From Ensifer sp. WSM1721 (lineage in GTDB: Bacteria > Pseudomonadota > Alphaproteobacteria > Rhizobiales > Rhizobiaceae): a stretch of DNA of 64,000 bases. The position numbers were made by a program, and so were the translations under genes. The notes beneath the pieces are model-generated. The model saw nothing but the letters and a program-made list of their open reading frames with translations. It had not been told where the DNA came from and did not search any database. Where the stretch lies: NCBI RefSeq assembly GCF_000513895.2, contig NZ_CP165782.1, positions 682,001 to 746,000 of the forward strand. Reading direction: 5' to 3'. Shown one piece after another: positions 1 to 7,947 of the stretch. Each line of letters begins with the position of its first letter. The stretch's first letter is position 1.

Positions 1-46
1 TTTTCCTTTCTCTTAATAATTTCCGAAATTTCCACCATGAAATTCA

Positions 47-73
47 CCATGAGATTGAAGCAGAATCTCATGG
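47..73. repeat. 10-bp perfect inverted repeat
   Basis: CCATGAGATT (47-56) and AATCTCATGG (64-73) form perfect arms around a 7-base loop. No T-tract follows on either strand, so it is not an obvious terminator. It lies in the gene-free first 290 bases, downstream of the TetR gene. Confidence 0.55.
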
Positions 74-135
74 GGAACACGTCGGTCGCCCCGCCAAAAG
101 GTCTAAGAAGGACGCGGCTGGTGGTTGCAGGATCG

Positions 136-156
136 AAAAGCCCCGCGTAAGGGGGC
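136..156 (-). terminator. Probable terminator of the TetR gene
   Basis: Read on the minus strand, a GCCCC/GGGGC stem with a 7-base loop is followed by TTTTC. It lies about 140 bases past the end of the minus-strand TetR gene. The stem is only 5 bp, so the call is moderate. Confidence 0.4.
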
Positions 157-294
157 GCCTACACGCATATCCAAGGCAGCATGAATTGCGCGCTCGTTGC
201 TGACCGCGTGAAATCTCTGCCTCCGCAATTATCCAGTTCTGAATGCACACCCTTCGGGAATGCTGGCTTGCCATTCAGTAGGCTATCATCACGC

Positions 295-1014
295 TCAAAG
301 TGCCTGGTGGGCCATCCGTAGGATCTCGCACATGCATTGTTCTTCAATGCCTTCGAGTTCCACGTGTTTTGGGCGGTTTGCGGCAATCAGCAGCATCAAT
401 CCTTCAATCTGAGTAGCGATTAGCGCTGCCAAAATAGGCACTCGGGCGGGTGACAAGTTCGGATTTACAACCGCAAGCAGTTTCTCGATCGAACGCCGAT
501 GGTCCGTATACATCAGGTCCATCATATCTGAGACGAACGGGTTTCGCTGAGCCATTGCCCATAGGCTGAAGAAGATTGCGTTTGTCTTGGCAGATTTGCA
601 ATCATTGATCAGGAACCGGATCGTTTCTTCAAACTGCCGTTCGATATCGTCCTTATAGAGCCCAGCCAAGCGGTCATACTCGGCGAAATAGTGATAGAGA
701 ATATACCGCGTTACCGCCTGCAACAGCTCATTGTGGTTCGGATAGTAGTGCTGCAGGTTGCCAATCGTTATGCCCGATTTTCGGGCTACCGATCGAAGAG
801 TCATCCCTTCGAAACCATCTTCAACGATGATCTCCAGCGCGGCTTCCAGAATTTGGCTTATACGCTCTTTACCCTTGGCTGTTGTAGCAACCGCGCCAAA
901 AAACACGCCGTCGTCACCGTCGGGGCCTCCGGGAGCCACGACTTCGCGGATTGACCTACGCGCCTTGTTAGCTTTTGACGTCCTTTTTCTTTTATTTGGG
1001 TTCTCTGCGTCCAT
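295..1014 (-). CDS. TetR/AcrR-family transcriptional regulator
   Basis: A 239-residue TetR-type repressor. After a basic, probably unstructured N-terminal extension of about 45 residues comes the typical N-terminal helix-turn-helix (about residues 50-98), including the segment MTLRSVARKSGITIGNLQHY, in which the recognition helix ends in the usual YYxN-like form. The rest is a helical ligand-binding domain without recognisable ligand residues. It is divergent from the flavin amine oxidase operon, and the intergenic region carries two copies of AGGTC-N4-GACCT positioned on the operon promoter. The inference is that this protein represses the amine oxidase operon and is released by an amine or its product. 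GC content is visibly lower than in the cys and bet regions, consistent with recent acquisition. Confidence 0.85.
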   Translation of the reverse strand: MDAENPNKRKRTSKANKARRSIREVVAPGGPDGDDGVFFGAVATTAKGKERISQILEAALEIIVEDGFEGMTLRSVARKSGITIGNLQHYYPNHNELLQAVTRYILYHYFAEYDRLAGLYKDDIERQFEETIRFLINDCKSAKTNAIFFSLWAMAQRNPFVSDMMDLMYTDHRRSIEKLLAVVNPNLSPARVPILAALIATQIEGLMLLIAANRPKHVELEGIEEQCMCEILRMAHQAL

Positions 1015-1048
1015 TCTACTTCCCGAAAAAGCGTCACAAAAAAACTCG

Positions 1049-1099
1049 TTGACAAAAAGGTCGTGTGACCTAATCTCTCAATAGGTCGAGCGACCTATT
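1049..1099 (+). promoter_or_regulatory. Amine-oxidase operon promoter with twin TetR operators
   Basis: TTGACA (1049-1054) and TAATCT (1071-1076) are 16 bp apart and point at the amine oxidase gene. Operator 1, AGGTC-GTGT-GACCT (1058-1071), fills the -35/-10 spacer. Operator 2, AGGTC-GAGC-GACCT (1083-1096), extends to a 9-bp-arm palindrome at 1080-1099 and covers the expected start site. Centres are 25 bp apart. A further GGCACA-TT-TGTGCC palindrome lies at 1175-1188 in the leader. Confidence 0.65.
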
Positions 1100-1257
1100 C
1101 TAGTCAGCATCGATGTGGCCTGCAATGCTTAACCGCATTCGCTTGGAGGAGCGGCTGTGTCTTTGACGCAGGTTGGCACATTTGTGCCTGCAAGCCAAAG
1201 CCCGGTCAGATGCGAGCTAGATGTCAAGACGCTCGCCATTCCTGGAGGAGAAGAACT

Positions 1258-2676
1258 ATGAAGAATTCCCGCAACTTATTGACTCGTCGTGGCTTGATCA
1301 AAGCAGGTGGTAGTCTAGCCGCCGCGGCCCCGCTTCTGGCATCGACCGGCACCGCACATGCGCAGCAAGAGGGCATCGACGTCATCGTGATCGGCGGCGG
1401 TTTCGCCGGATGCACTGCGGCCCGGGAGCTAGGCAACGCCGGTCTGAAAACAGTCATCCTCGAAGCTCGTCCGATTCTCGGTGGCCGGACCCATACGGGC
1501 GAATACAACAAACATCCTACCGAGTTCGGCGGAACCTGGGTCCATTGGTGTCAGCCCAATGTCTGGGCGGAAATGAACCGCTATGGTCTCGGCGTGAAGG
1601 AAAGTGCTGGTGCGGCCCCCGATATCGCGGCCTGGATGGTCGATGGCAAGGTCCGCACCGAAGCCTCGAACGTCTACCTGGATATTTTTGTCGGCGCGAT
1701 GCAGAAGTTCTGCGATGTCGACGGCATGGGCGGGATGACCGTCTTCCCTCAGGCTCACGCTCCGTTCGCGACCGACACCTGGAAACAGTACGACAACATG
1801 ACGTGCGTCGAGCGCATTGAGGCGCTTGACGCGACGGCTGAAGAGAAATCGCTTTTGAACTCCTGGGTGGCGATCTGCTGCCACAATGACCCCTCGACAG
1901 CTGGATTCGTCGACATGCTGAAGTGGTATTCGCTCGGCGATTTCAATGTCGGTCTCCTCTGGGATCGTTGCGGGCACTACAAGATCGAGGAAGGCACGGC
2001 GGGCCTGATCGATCGTCTGATCGCCGATGGCAAGCCCGAGGTAAAGCTCTCCACAGCCGTAAAGAAGGTTGTGCAGTCCGCCGACAGCGTGGAGGTCACG
2101 GTCGAAAGCGGCGAGGTCTATCGTGCGAAGCGCGTGATCTGCACCGTTCCGATGAACACGCTCAAGAACGTTGAATTCAGCCCGCCGCTCATGCCAGCGA
2201 AGGTGACAGCATCAGAACAGAAACACACCGGATCGGGTCTCAAGTTCTATTTCACCATTGATAAGAATGTCGGCAATTACTTGGCCTCGGCTCCTCATCC
2301 GTTCCCGATGAGCATGTTCTGGACGGAATACGCCGAGAGCGACACGACGACGCTAGTGGCCTTCGCCAGCCCGACGGAACTCGATCTGCTCGATCCGGAA
2401 GTCCTTACCCCCTACGTCCAACAGTTTATCCCGGGTGCCAAGGTCATAGACACCGCTGGGTTCCCTTGGGCGGAAGATGAGTACATTCAGGGGACTTGGT
2501 GCTTCTATCGAAAAGGTCAGTTCACGAACGCGCTCGCAGCACTTCAGGAAGCTGAGGGACTGGTGCACTTTGCCAGCGCCGACAGTGCTAATGGGTGGCG
2601 CGGCTTCATCGACGGGGCGATCGAACGCGGCAACCATGTGGCCCATGCTGTGATTTCCGAACTTGTGAAAGCCTGA
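1258..2676 (+). CDS. Tat-exported FAD amine oxidase/dehydrogenase, NicA2-Pnao type
   Basis: A 472-residue flavoprotein of the monoamine oxidase family. The start at 1258 is chosen because GGAGGAG lies just upstream; an upstream in-frame ATG at 1210 would bury the signal. Residues 9-15 (TRRGLIK) form a twin-arginine motif, followed by a hydrophobic stretch and an AHA-QQ cleavage site near residue 35. The FAD dinucleotide fold is at about 42-75 (GGGFAG, then EARPILGGRT), and the C-terminal FAD motif is ANGWRGFIDGA. Segments such as EFGGTWVHW and VWAEMNRYGLGV closely recall nicotine oxidoreductase and pseudooxynicotine amine oxidase of Pseudomonas putida S16, which pass electrons to a cytochrome c rather than O2. 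A cytochrome c gene follows two genes later. The true substrate cannot be read from the sequence; a biogenic or alkaloid amine is likely. Confidence 0.85.
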   Translation: MKNSRNLLTRRGLIKAGGSLAAAAPLLASTGTAHAQQEGIDVIVIGGGFAGCTAARELGNAGLKTVILEARPILGGRTHTGEYNKHPTEFGGTWVHWCQPNVWAEMNRYGLGVKESAGAAPDIAAWMVDGKVRTEASNVYLDIFVGAMQKFCDVDGMGGMTVFPQAHAPFATDTWKQYDNMTCVERIEALDATAEEKSLLNSWVAICCHNDPSTAGFVDMLKWYSLGDFNVGLLWDRCGHYKIEEGTAGLIDRLIADGKPEVKLSTAVKKVVQSADSVEVTVESGEVYRAKRVICTVPMNTLKNVEFSPPLMPAKVTASEQKHTGSGLKFYFTIDKNVGNYLASAPHPFPMSMFWTEYAESDTTTLVAFASPTELDLLDPEVLTPYVQQFIPGAKVIDTAGFPWAEDEYIQGTWCFYRKGQFTNALAALQEAEGLVHFASADSANGWRGFIDGAIERGNHVAHAVISELVKA

Positions 2677-2689
2677 AGGGGATAAGGCA

Positions 2690-3148
2690 ATGAACTTGAA
2701 AACCATTCTGTGCGCCGCCGTCGTTCTTGGAGCCGCTGCTACGAGTGCATTCGCGTCGGATCAGGGCTCAACGGCCAAAGCTGTTATTGAACAGAGGTTG
2801 AATGAACTTGAGACCTACTGGAACGGGGAGGACGCTGCTGGCCTAGTAGCAGACCTTTATGCCGAGGACATTGTTATTGCGGGTGAGGAACTTCCCAAGC
2901 CTGCCATCGGCCGGGAAGCTGTCAAAGACTTGGTGATCCACCTCATCGACGCTTTTCCGAAAGCAGAGGTCACGGTTGAGCGCATGGCTTCCGAAAGTGA
3001 CGAGCAAATCGGGACATGGGTCCTCTGGACGCTCCCAGGTGCGGATGCAAGTGCTTCGGCCACAACTGTTCGCTCTCTTTTCCTTTGGACGAAGGAAGGC
3101 GAGAAGTGGGTCATTAAGGCCGACATGTATTCATTCGGCGGCTACTGA
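2690..3148 (+). CDS. Secreted NTF2/SnoaL-like protein
   Basis: A 152-residue protein with a clean Sec signal peptide (MNLKTILCAA and on, cleavage near AFA-SD at residue 22) and a DUF4440/SnoaL-like cone fold. Features are a helix with ERLNELETYW-like character, acidic YAED, then a long beta-rich half ending in WVIKADMYSFGGY. It starts 13 bases after the amine oxidase stop, so it is in the same operon and compartment. Members of this fold are either small enzymes (isomerases, hydrolases) or binding proteins; no catalytic set is obvious. The inference is a periplasmic accessory that handles the amine-oxidation product. Confidence 0.75.
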   Translation: MNLKTILCAAVVLGAAATSAFASDQGSTAKAVIEQRLNELETYWNGEDAAGLVADLYAEDIVIAGEELPKPAIGREAVKDLVIHLIDAFPKAEVTVERMASESDEQIGTWVLWTLPGADASASATTVRSLFLWTKEGEKWVIKADMYSFGGY

Positions 3149-3157
3149 GGTGCAGGG

Positions 3158-3229
3158 GTGAGTAAGGCGATTCTTACTTCATTTGCTATGCTTGGTACGC
3201 TGATCACCTTCGTTTGCGGACGAAGTTGA
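3158..3229 (+). pseudogene. Detached signal peptide of the downstream cytochrome c (frameshift)
   Basis: GTG at 3158 follows GAGG (3147-3150) and opens a 23-codon frame with a lysine at position 3 and a long hydrophobic core (AILTSFAMLGTLITFV), then runs into TGA at 3227-3229. The cytochrome frame is open from 3204. Removing one T from the TTT run at 3213-3215 would join them as TFVA-DEVEV, an ordinary signal-peptidase junction leading straight into the cytochrome. This is a single-base insertion, either real or a sequencing error. Confidence 0.6.
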
Positions 3230-3230
3230 G

Positions 3231-3539
3231 GTGATTGCAGGAAAGACAGTGTTTGGACGATGTAAAGCATGCCATGTGGAGGATGCCGAGCGTAATGCTG
3301 TAGGGCCTCACCTCCTTGGTGTCGTCGGTCGTCCAATCGCTGGCATAAGTACGTTTCGCTACTCATCGGCTCTGACAAAGTACGCTCAAGATGGCAAGGT
3401 CTGGGATGAGGGCTTACTAACAGACTTCCTGAAGGCTCCCAGGAAGACTGTCCCAAGCACAAAAATGGCATTTGCTGGACTTAAAAATGACAGCGACGTT
3501 AGAAACGTGATTGCCTACCTGAAGTCTCTTAGGCGTTGA
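3231..3539 (+). CDS. Small class I cytochrome c, start region frameshifted
   Basis: About 100 residues with one haem site CKACH near the N-terminus, GPHLLGVVGR (class I c550-like), and TKMAFAGLKNDSDVRNVIAYL with the axial methionine in the usual SxKM-like context. The length fits a mature mono-haem cytochrome c without leader. The nearest in-frame start is GTG 3231, which has no ribosome-binding site and would give no signal peptide. Haem attachment needs export, so the real start is probably GTG 3158, one base out of frame. The gene ends the amine oxidase operon and is the natural candidate for electron acceptor of that flavoprotein. Confidence 0.75.
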   Translation: MIAGKTVFGRCKACHVEDAERNAVGPHLLGVVGRPIAGISTFRYSSALTKYAQDGKVWDEGLLTDFLKAPRKTVPSTKMAFAGLKNDSDVRNVIAYLKSLRR

Positions 3540-3546
3540 TTTGCAA

Positions 3547-3577
3547 ACGGGGCATTTCGATGCCCCGTCTTTCTTTC
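3547..3577 (+). terminator. Rho-independent terminator of the amine oxidase operon
   Basis: ACGGGGCAT (3547-3555), TTCG loop, ATGCCCCGT (3560-3568), then CTTTCTTTC. A perfect 9-bp stem with a stable tetraloop, 7 bases after the cytochrome stop. Confidence 0.85.
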
Positions 3578-3652
3578 AACCACCAAGAGAAGTGGTAAAC
3601 GATCACTCCCACCATTCTTCAGCCTTTCTACAAACGTTCTACGACTAGGCAT

Positions 3653-3859
3653 CTATGGCTTGGGCCTCAAAGAATCGTCTGGCTCGTCAATTTTGCTTGT
3701 CGTGGTTGGTGGTAAACTCCGGTCTGCCTCGGCTGACCCCAAGGGGGCATCACCAGGCTTCCGTTGCCTCTTCACCCACGCGAGGGTGGCTTGCAGAAAT
3801 CTGATGTTGGTGTCTTCCTCGCTTAGATGGTTATCCTTTAAACCCGGTTTTTTAGCCGG
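3653..3859 (-). pseudogene. Possible gene remnant (C-terminal fragment)
   Basis: A stop-bounded reverse-strand stretch of 69 codons with no ATG. It reads like a protein tail (HLSEEDTNIRFLQATLAWVK, then a Pro/Thr/Asp-rich end). The family is not recognised. It sits between the amine oxidase cassette and cysN in a 530-base stretch without a convincing complete gene, so it may be debris from the insertion of the accessory segment. A chance open frame is equally possible. Confidence 0.25.
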
Positions 3860-3967
3860 TCACACGCGGATGCCCTCAAGCGCTTTCAACGATTCAGGAC
3901 TTCGCGTTGAGGCGCGGCTCGCCGGAAGTACGGCCAGCCCAGGTTCGCTGCCAGATCGATCCTGTTT

Positions 3968-4023
3968 ATTGTTCACCGAGAAACTAGGCGTTCCTAAAAC
4001 GCCGTCTTATCAGGGTGAACAAT
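3968..4023. repeat. Nested perfect inverted repeats (structured element)
   Basis: Outer arms ATTGTTCACC (3968-3977) and GGTGAACAAT (4014-4023) enclose inner arms GGCGTT (3987-3992) and AACGCC (3998-4003) around CCTAA. The resulting 56-base structure lies 45 bases before a small membrane-protein gene. It could be a leader RNA structure, a small RNA, or the end of a former mobile element. No T-tract follows. Confidence 0.5.
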
Positions 4024-4067
4024 CGGCGCGAATATCCCTGCAACAGACACGGTTCCACGAGGCAGCG

Positions 4068-4211
4068 ATGACGAACGAGCCGATTTTCACCCTACGCGAA
4101 ATCCTCATCTGGTCCGCCATCCTGGGCAGCGTCGTCGGCTATCAACTTTGGAGCCATGCCGATCCGCCGCCGCTTATGCTCGACCTCACCCGCATCGAGC
4201 GGCGCGCCTGA
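4068..4211 (+). CDS. Small single-pass membrane protein
   Basis: A 47-residue frame starting at ATG 4068, preceded by GAGG at about 6 bases. It has one hydrophobic helix (EILIWSAILGSVVGYQLW) and a C-terminal basic tail ending RIERRA. The frame is open much further upstream, but that part is proline/serine-rich and unlike coding sequence. The family is not recognised. The position between the accessory cassette and the cysN terminator gives no clue to role. Confidence 0.4.
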   Translation: MTNEPIFTLREILIWSAILGSVVGYQLWSHADPPPLMLDLTRIERRA

Positions 4212-4356
4212 TCGCCTGCGGCGGGCGCAGGCTTGCGGAGACTACTCCTCTTTGGGGGAAATTTCTTGCGTCTTGTGAGAGCTAACCAAGGCAAGGCCGC
4301 ACCGGCGGGGCGCTCCGCAATTTTTCCAGCAAGTCAGTCACTGGCAATGACCCAGC

Positions 4357-4378
4357 AAAAAGGGGCCTCGCGGGCCCC
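4357..4378 (-). terminator. cysHDN operon terminator
   Basis: On the minus strand GGGGCC, loop CGCGA, GGCCCC, then TTTTT. It lies just past the cysN stop. Confidence 0.85.
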
Positions 4379-4401
4379 CTCCGTAATCGGCTATTTACCT
4401 G

Positions 4402-5898
4402 TCACTCGTCGATCGTGTCGATGATCTCGACCGCTTTGGCGGCCGTGACGCGGCGGACCTCCACGTCTTCGCGGCGGTTGGCGAAGAACTCCGTTGCCAT
4501 CAACTGATCGGCGAGGTCGGCCGGCAGCGACAGGATTACGCGGCTCTCCTCGGTGTGGATGCCGCCGAGTGCGGCGCGCTTGGCGGTGATCATGCCACCG
4601 GCGACCGTGTTGTTGGTGTCCGGGTCGATCAGGATGAAAGCGCCGGTCGTGCGGTTCTGCTCGTAGGTGTCGAAGATCGCCTGTTCGTCGAAGGCGAGAT
4701 GCACCTTGCCAATGGCGTTCATCGGCAGCTCGTCCGCATGATTCCACTTGCCGCTCTTGAGCTCGAGCTGGCTTATCGGCTGCACCTGCACGCGCTGGCG
4801 GCGGCTGCCGGATTTCAACCAGTAGCGCTTGCCGGGCTGGATGCCTTCCGCCTGCAGAGCGACGAGCTGCGCGTCGAAGGCGAGGCCGATCATCGGCTGG
4901 CTGTCGATCGACGCGATCACATCGCCGCGGGAGACATCCACCTGCCGGTCAAGCACCAGCGTGATCGCGTCGCCGGCGACCGCCGCGTTGCGCACGAGGT
5001 CGAAGGTGACGATCTTGGTGACGTTCGCCACCATGCCCGATGGCAGGATGACGACGGAATCGCCGGGCTTCACCGAGCCGCCGGAAACCGTGCCCTGATA
5101 GCCGCGAAAGCTTTCGCCGGGACGCGACACGCGCTGCACCGGCAGGCGAAAGCCGACGGTCTGGGCCGAGCGGGTTGTCGCGAGCTCCAGAACCTTGATC
5201 AGAGTGGGGCCATCATACCAGGGCATCGAGGCGCGGCCGTCATAGACGACGTTCTCGCCTTTGAGCGCCGAGACCGGGATCGCGGTCACCTGGCGCACGC
5301 CGAGTGACAGCGCCAGTTCCTTGAACTCGTGCGAAATCTGGTCGAAGCGGGCGCGGTCGTAATTCGTAAGGTCGATCTTGTTGACGGCGAGCACGAACTG
5401 GCGGATGCCCATCAGCGTCGCGATCGTCGCATGGCGACGGGTCTGCTCGAGCAGCCCGACACGCGCATCGACGAGCAGCACGGCGAGGTCGGCGGTCGAG
5501 GCGCCGGTCGCCATGTTACGCGTATATTGCTCGTGGCCGGGCGTGTCGGCGACGATGAAGGAGCGCTTGTCGGTCGAGAAATAGCGATAGGCGACATCGA
5601 TGGTGATGCCCTGTTCGCGCTCGGCTTGCAGGCCATCGAGCAACAGCGCGAAGTCCGGCAGGCCGAGATCGTTCTGCTTGCCGCTCGAATCGCGCTGAAG
5701 GCTTGCCGCCTGGTCTTCCTTGACCGCCTTGGTGTCCCAGAGCAGCCGGCCGATCAGCGTCGACTTGCCATCATCGACGCTGCCGCAGGTGATGAGGCGA
5801 AGGGGACGGGTGTCGCGCACGACCCGCGCCGTCTCCTGCACCGGGAGGGCAACGGCGGTTTCGTCCAAGGCTGCGTTCGCGAGTGCCGGTGCAGTCAT
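4402..5898 (-). CDS. cysN: Sulfate adenylyltransferase subunit 1 (CysN)
   Basis: A 498-residue GTPase subunit of ATP sulfurylase, which couples GTP hydrolysis to APS synthesis from ATP and sulfate. It has the P-loop GSVDDGKST (residues about 40-48), switch motif DTPGHEQY, and NKID. EF-Tu-like beta-barrel domains follow. It lacks the C-terminal APS-kinase domain found in NodQ/CysNC fusions, so it is the housekeeping CysN rather than a Nod-factor sulfation gene. The start ATG overlaps the cysD stop by one base (TGATG), indicating translational coupling. Last gene of cysH-cysD-cysN. Confidence 0.95.
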   Translation of the reverse strand: MTAPALANAALDETAVALPVQETARVVRDTRPLRLITCGSVDDGKSTLIGRLLWDTKAVKEDQAASLQRDSSGKQNDLGLPDFALLLDGLQAEREQGITIDVAYRYFSTDKRSFIVADTPGHEQYTRNMATGASTADLAVLLVDARVGLLEQTRRHATIATLMGIRQFVLAVNKIDLTNYDRARFDQISHEFKELALSLGVRQVTAIPVSALKGENVVYDGRASMPWYDGPTLIKVLELATTRSAQTVGFRLPVQRVSRPGESFRGYQGTVSGGSVKPGDSVVILPSGMVANVTKIVTFDLVRNAAVAGDAITLVLDRQVDVSRGDVIASIDSQPMIGLAFDAQLVALQAEGIQPGKRYWLKSGSRRQRVQVQPISQLELKSGKWNHADELPMNAIGKVHLAFDEQAIFDTYEQNRTTGAFILIDPDTNNTVAGGMITAKRAALGGIHTEESRVILSLPADLADQLMATEFFANRREDVEVRRVTAAKAVEIIDTIDE

Positions 5899-6851
5899 CA
5901 GAAATATCCTTCGCGTTTCTTCTTTTCCATCGAGCCGGCCTGGTCGCGGTCGATGGCGCGGCCTTGGCGTTCGGAGACGGTCGCGGTTTCAAGTTCGGAA
6001 ATGATGTCGTCGAGCGTGGTTGCGCTGGAGCGGATAGCGCCGGTCAGCGGGAAGCAACCGAGCGTGCGGAAGCGGATAACGTCCTCGCGCTTGGCCTCGC
6101 CCGGAAGCAGCTCGAGACGCGGGTCTTCGGCAAGAATCATCATGCCGTCGCGTTCGACGATCGGGCGCTTCTTGGCGAAATAGAGCGGTACGATCGGGAT
6201 CTCTTCCGCCTGGATGTAGCGCCAGATGTCGACCTCGGTCCAGTTGGAGAGCGGGAAGGCACGCACGCTCTCGCCCTTGCGGATCATGCCGTTATAGATG
6301 TTCCAGAGCTCCGGGCGCTGGTTGCGCGGGTCCCAGCGGTGATCCGGCGTGCGGAACGAGTAGATGCGTTCCTTGGCGCGGCTCGCCTCCTCATCGCGGC
6401 GCGCGCCGCCGAAAGCAGCGTCGTACTGTCCGGCGTCGAGCGCCTGGCGCAGTGCCTCGGTCTTCATGATGTCGGTATAAAGCGCCGAGCCATGCGTGAA
6501 AGGGGTGATGTTCTCGGCCGCACCGCGCGGATTGGTGTGGACGACGAGGTCGAGGTCGTACTTCTCGACCATCTCGTCGCGGAAGGCGATCATCTCGTGG
6601 AACTTCCAGCCGGTGTCGACATGGAGCAGCGGGAAGGGCACGCGGCCGGGATAGAAGGCCTTGCGTGCCAAGTGCAGGAGCACCGACGAATCCTTGCCGA
6701 TCGAATAAAGCATCACCGGCCGCTCGAATTCCGCGGCGACCTCACGGAAGATGTGGATCGCTTCGTTTTCGAGCGCCTTCAGATGCGGGTCGAGCGGCGG
6801 CTTCGTGCTCTGCGGGTTATGCAGTTCCGTTTCCGGATGAGTATGGGGCAT
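5898..6851 (-). CDS. cysD: Sulfate adenylyltransferase subunit 2 (CysD)
   Basis: A 317-residue PP-loop ATP pyrophosphatase subunit that forms APS together with CysN. It has the PP-loop motif [18 protein letters not shown], and the C-terminal basic tail EKKKREGYF typical of CysD. The start at 6851 ([11 protein letters not shown]) is chosen because GGAG precedes it and the length matches rhizobial CysD; a longer frame to 6902 would overlap cysH. The gene lies 47 bases after cysH. Confidence 0.95.
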   Translation of the reverse strand: MPHTHPETELHNPQSTKPPLDPHLKALENEAIHIFREVAAEFERPVMLYSIGKDSSVLLHLARKAFYPGRVPFPLLHVDTGWKFHEMIAFRDEMVEKYDLDLVVHTNPRGAAENITPFTHGSALYTDIMKTEALRQALDAGQYDAAFGGARRDEEASRAKERIYSFRTPDHRWDPRNQRPELWNIYNGMIRKGESVRAFPLSNWTEVDIWRYIQAEEIPIVPLYFAKKRPIVERDGMMILAEDPRLELLPGEAKREDVIRFRTLGCFPLTGAIRSSATTLDDIISELETATVSERQGRAIDRDQAGSMEKKKREGYF

Positions 6852-6898
6852 TGCAAACTCCGGGGAGGATATTTTCTGGTCGACGCCGCGCTTGGCCG

Positions 6899-7654
6899 TC
6901 AAGCGGCATTGCTGGCGTTCGGGATGACGGAGGAGGCCGCTTCAGCGACGTGCAGACCGCACTCGCGCTTCTCGTCGTTCTCCCACCACCAGCGGCCGGC
7001 GCGCTCGGGCTCGCCGGGCTTGATGGCGCGCGTGCAGGGCTCGCAGCCGATCGACGGATAACCGCGGCCGTGCAGGGGATTGACGGGAATGGCTTCTGCC
7101 GCGACATGGGCACGGATCGTCTCGATATCCCAGTCCGCCAGCGGATTGATCTTGATCAAGTCACGCTCGGCGTCAGCTTCCGCAAAGGGGGTGGCGGCAC
7201 GGTTGCCCGACTGGCCGCGGCGGAGACCCGTGATCCAGTAGCTTGCCCCTTCGAGCGCGCGAGCAAGCGGCTTCAGCTTGCGCACGCCGCAGCAGGCATG
7301 CCTTGCCTCGACACTTTCATAGAAACCATTCATACCATATTGCGCGACATAGGCTTCGATATCGGCTTTTTCGGGATAATAGCGCTTGATCAGGATGCCG
7401 TAGGTCTCCTCGGTCTTGTCGATGAGCGCGACCGTCTCGTTGAACAGGCGGCCGGTCTTCAGCGTCGAGACCTCGATGTCTAGGCGGTGGGTGCCGATCG
7501 CGGCGGTGATCAGCTGATCCTCGATGCCGAGCGACGTCGTGAAGACCGCGCGGCCTTCGAGCCCGGCGACGAGCGCCAGCCGGCCGGCAAGATCCAGGCC
7601 TTCGAGCTTCTCGTTGAGAGCCTTCGCTTTGGCTTCGAGGGATTGCGTAGTCAT
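6899..7654 (-). CDS. cysH: Assimilatory APS/PAPS reductase (CysH)
   Basis: A 251-residue reductase that makes sulfite. Besides the PP-loop-like TTSLGIEDQ it has the Cys pairs ACC (in HACCGVRK) and CEPC (in GCEPCTRA), which ligate a 4Fe-4S cluster. These mark the APS-preferring class known from rhizobia, and the catalytic ECGLH cysteine is near the C-terminus. First gene of the cysHDN operon; an inverted repeat 81 bases upstream may control it. Confidence 0.93.
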   Translation of the reverse strand: MTTQSLEAKAKALNEKLEGLDLAGRLALVAGLEGRAVFTTSLGIEDQLITAAIGTHRLDIEVSTLKTGRLFNETVALIDKTEETYGILIKRYYPEKADIEAYVAQYGMNGFYESVEARHACCGVRKLKPLARALEGASYWITGLRRGQSGNRAATPFAEADAERDLIKINPLADWDIETIRAHVAAEAIPVNPLHGRGYPSIGCEPCTRAIKPGEPERAGRWWWENDEKRECGLHVAEAASSVIPNASNAA

Positions 7655-7734
7655 GGCTCAATCCTGTTGCGATTTGCACGGAATATCGCAGCCGTTTGTG
7701 ACAAAGGACAGAAAAACGGATTTCTATTGCCTCA

Positions 7735-7761
7735 GGATCAGAGCAAATATCTCTCTGATCC
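7735..7761 (-). promoter_or_regulatory. Inverted repeat upstream of cysH
   Basis: GGATCAGAG (7735-7743) and CTCTGATCC (7753-7761) are perfect 9-bp arms separated by 9 AT-rich bases, an arrangement typical of a dimeric regulator site. It lies 81 bases before the cysH start. The rest of the 290-base cysH/DUF6152 intergenic region shows nothing else convincing. Confidence 0.45.
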
Positions 7762-7947
7762 ATAAAGTTCTAAGAAAACCTAGTAAGATAGTAGATTATT
7801 CTGGTCGCCGTTGCGAGGCGAGCATTCCATGGCTGCACGGTCCGATCGGCGATGCCTGTGCCGTTCAAGAATTGTTGAATACCCTGTCTTTCCACTCTGC
7901 GCGCACCAGTTTTCAGGCTGATCCTGATCACATGAGAGGAGACAAAG

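Noticed and set aside
1125..1166. 13-codon leader frame (MLNRIRLEERLCL) before the amine oxidase
   Set aside because: No ribosome site, no attenuator structure and no amino-acid bias.
3660..4067. Upstream extension of the 47-residue membrane protein
   Set aside because: Composition is not coding-like and the structured repeat lies within it.
4233..4424. 63-codon plus-strand frame across the cysN terminator
   Set aside because: It runs through a terminator hairpin into the cysN end; no ribosome site or family.
4402..5898. NodQ-type CysN-CysC fusion for Nod-factor sulfation
   Set aside because: Length of 498 residues and absence of an APS-kinase domain; neighbours are cysD and an APS reductase.
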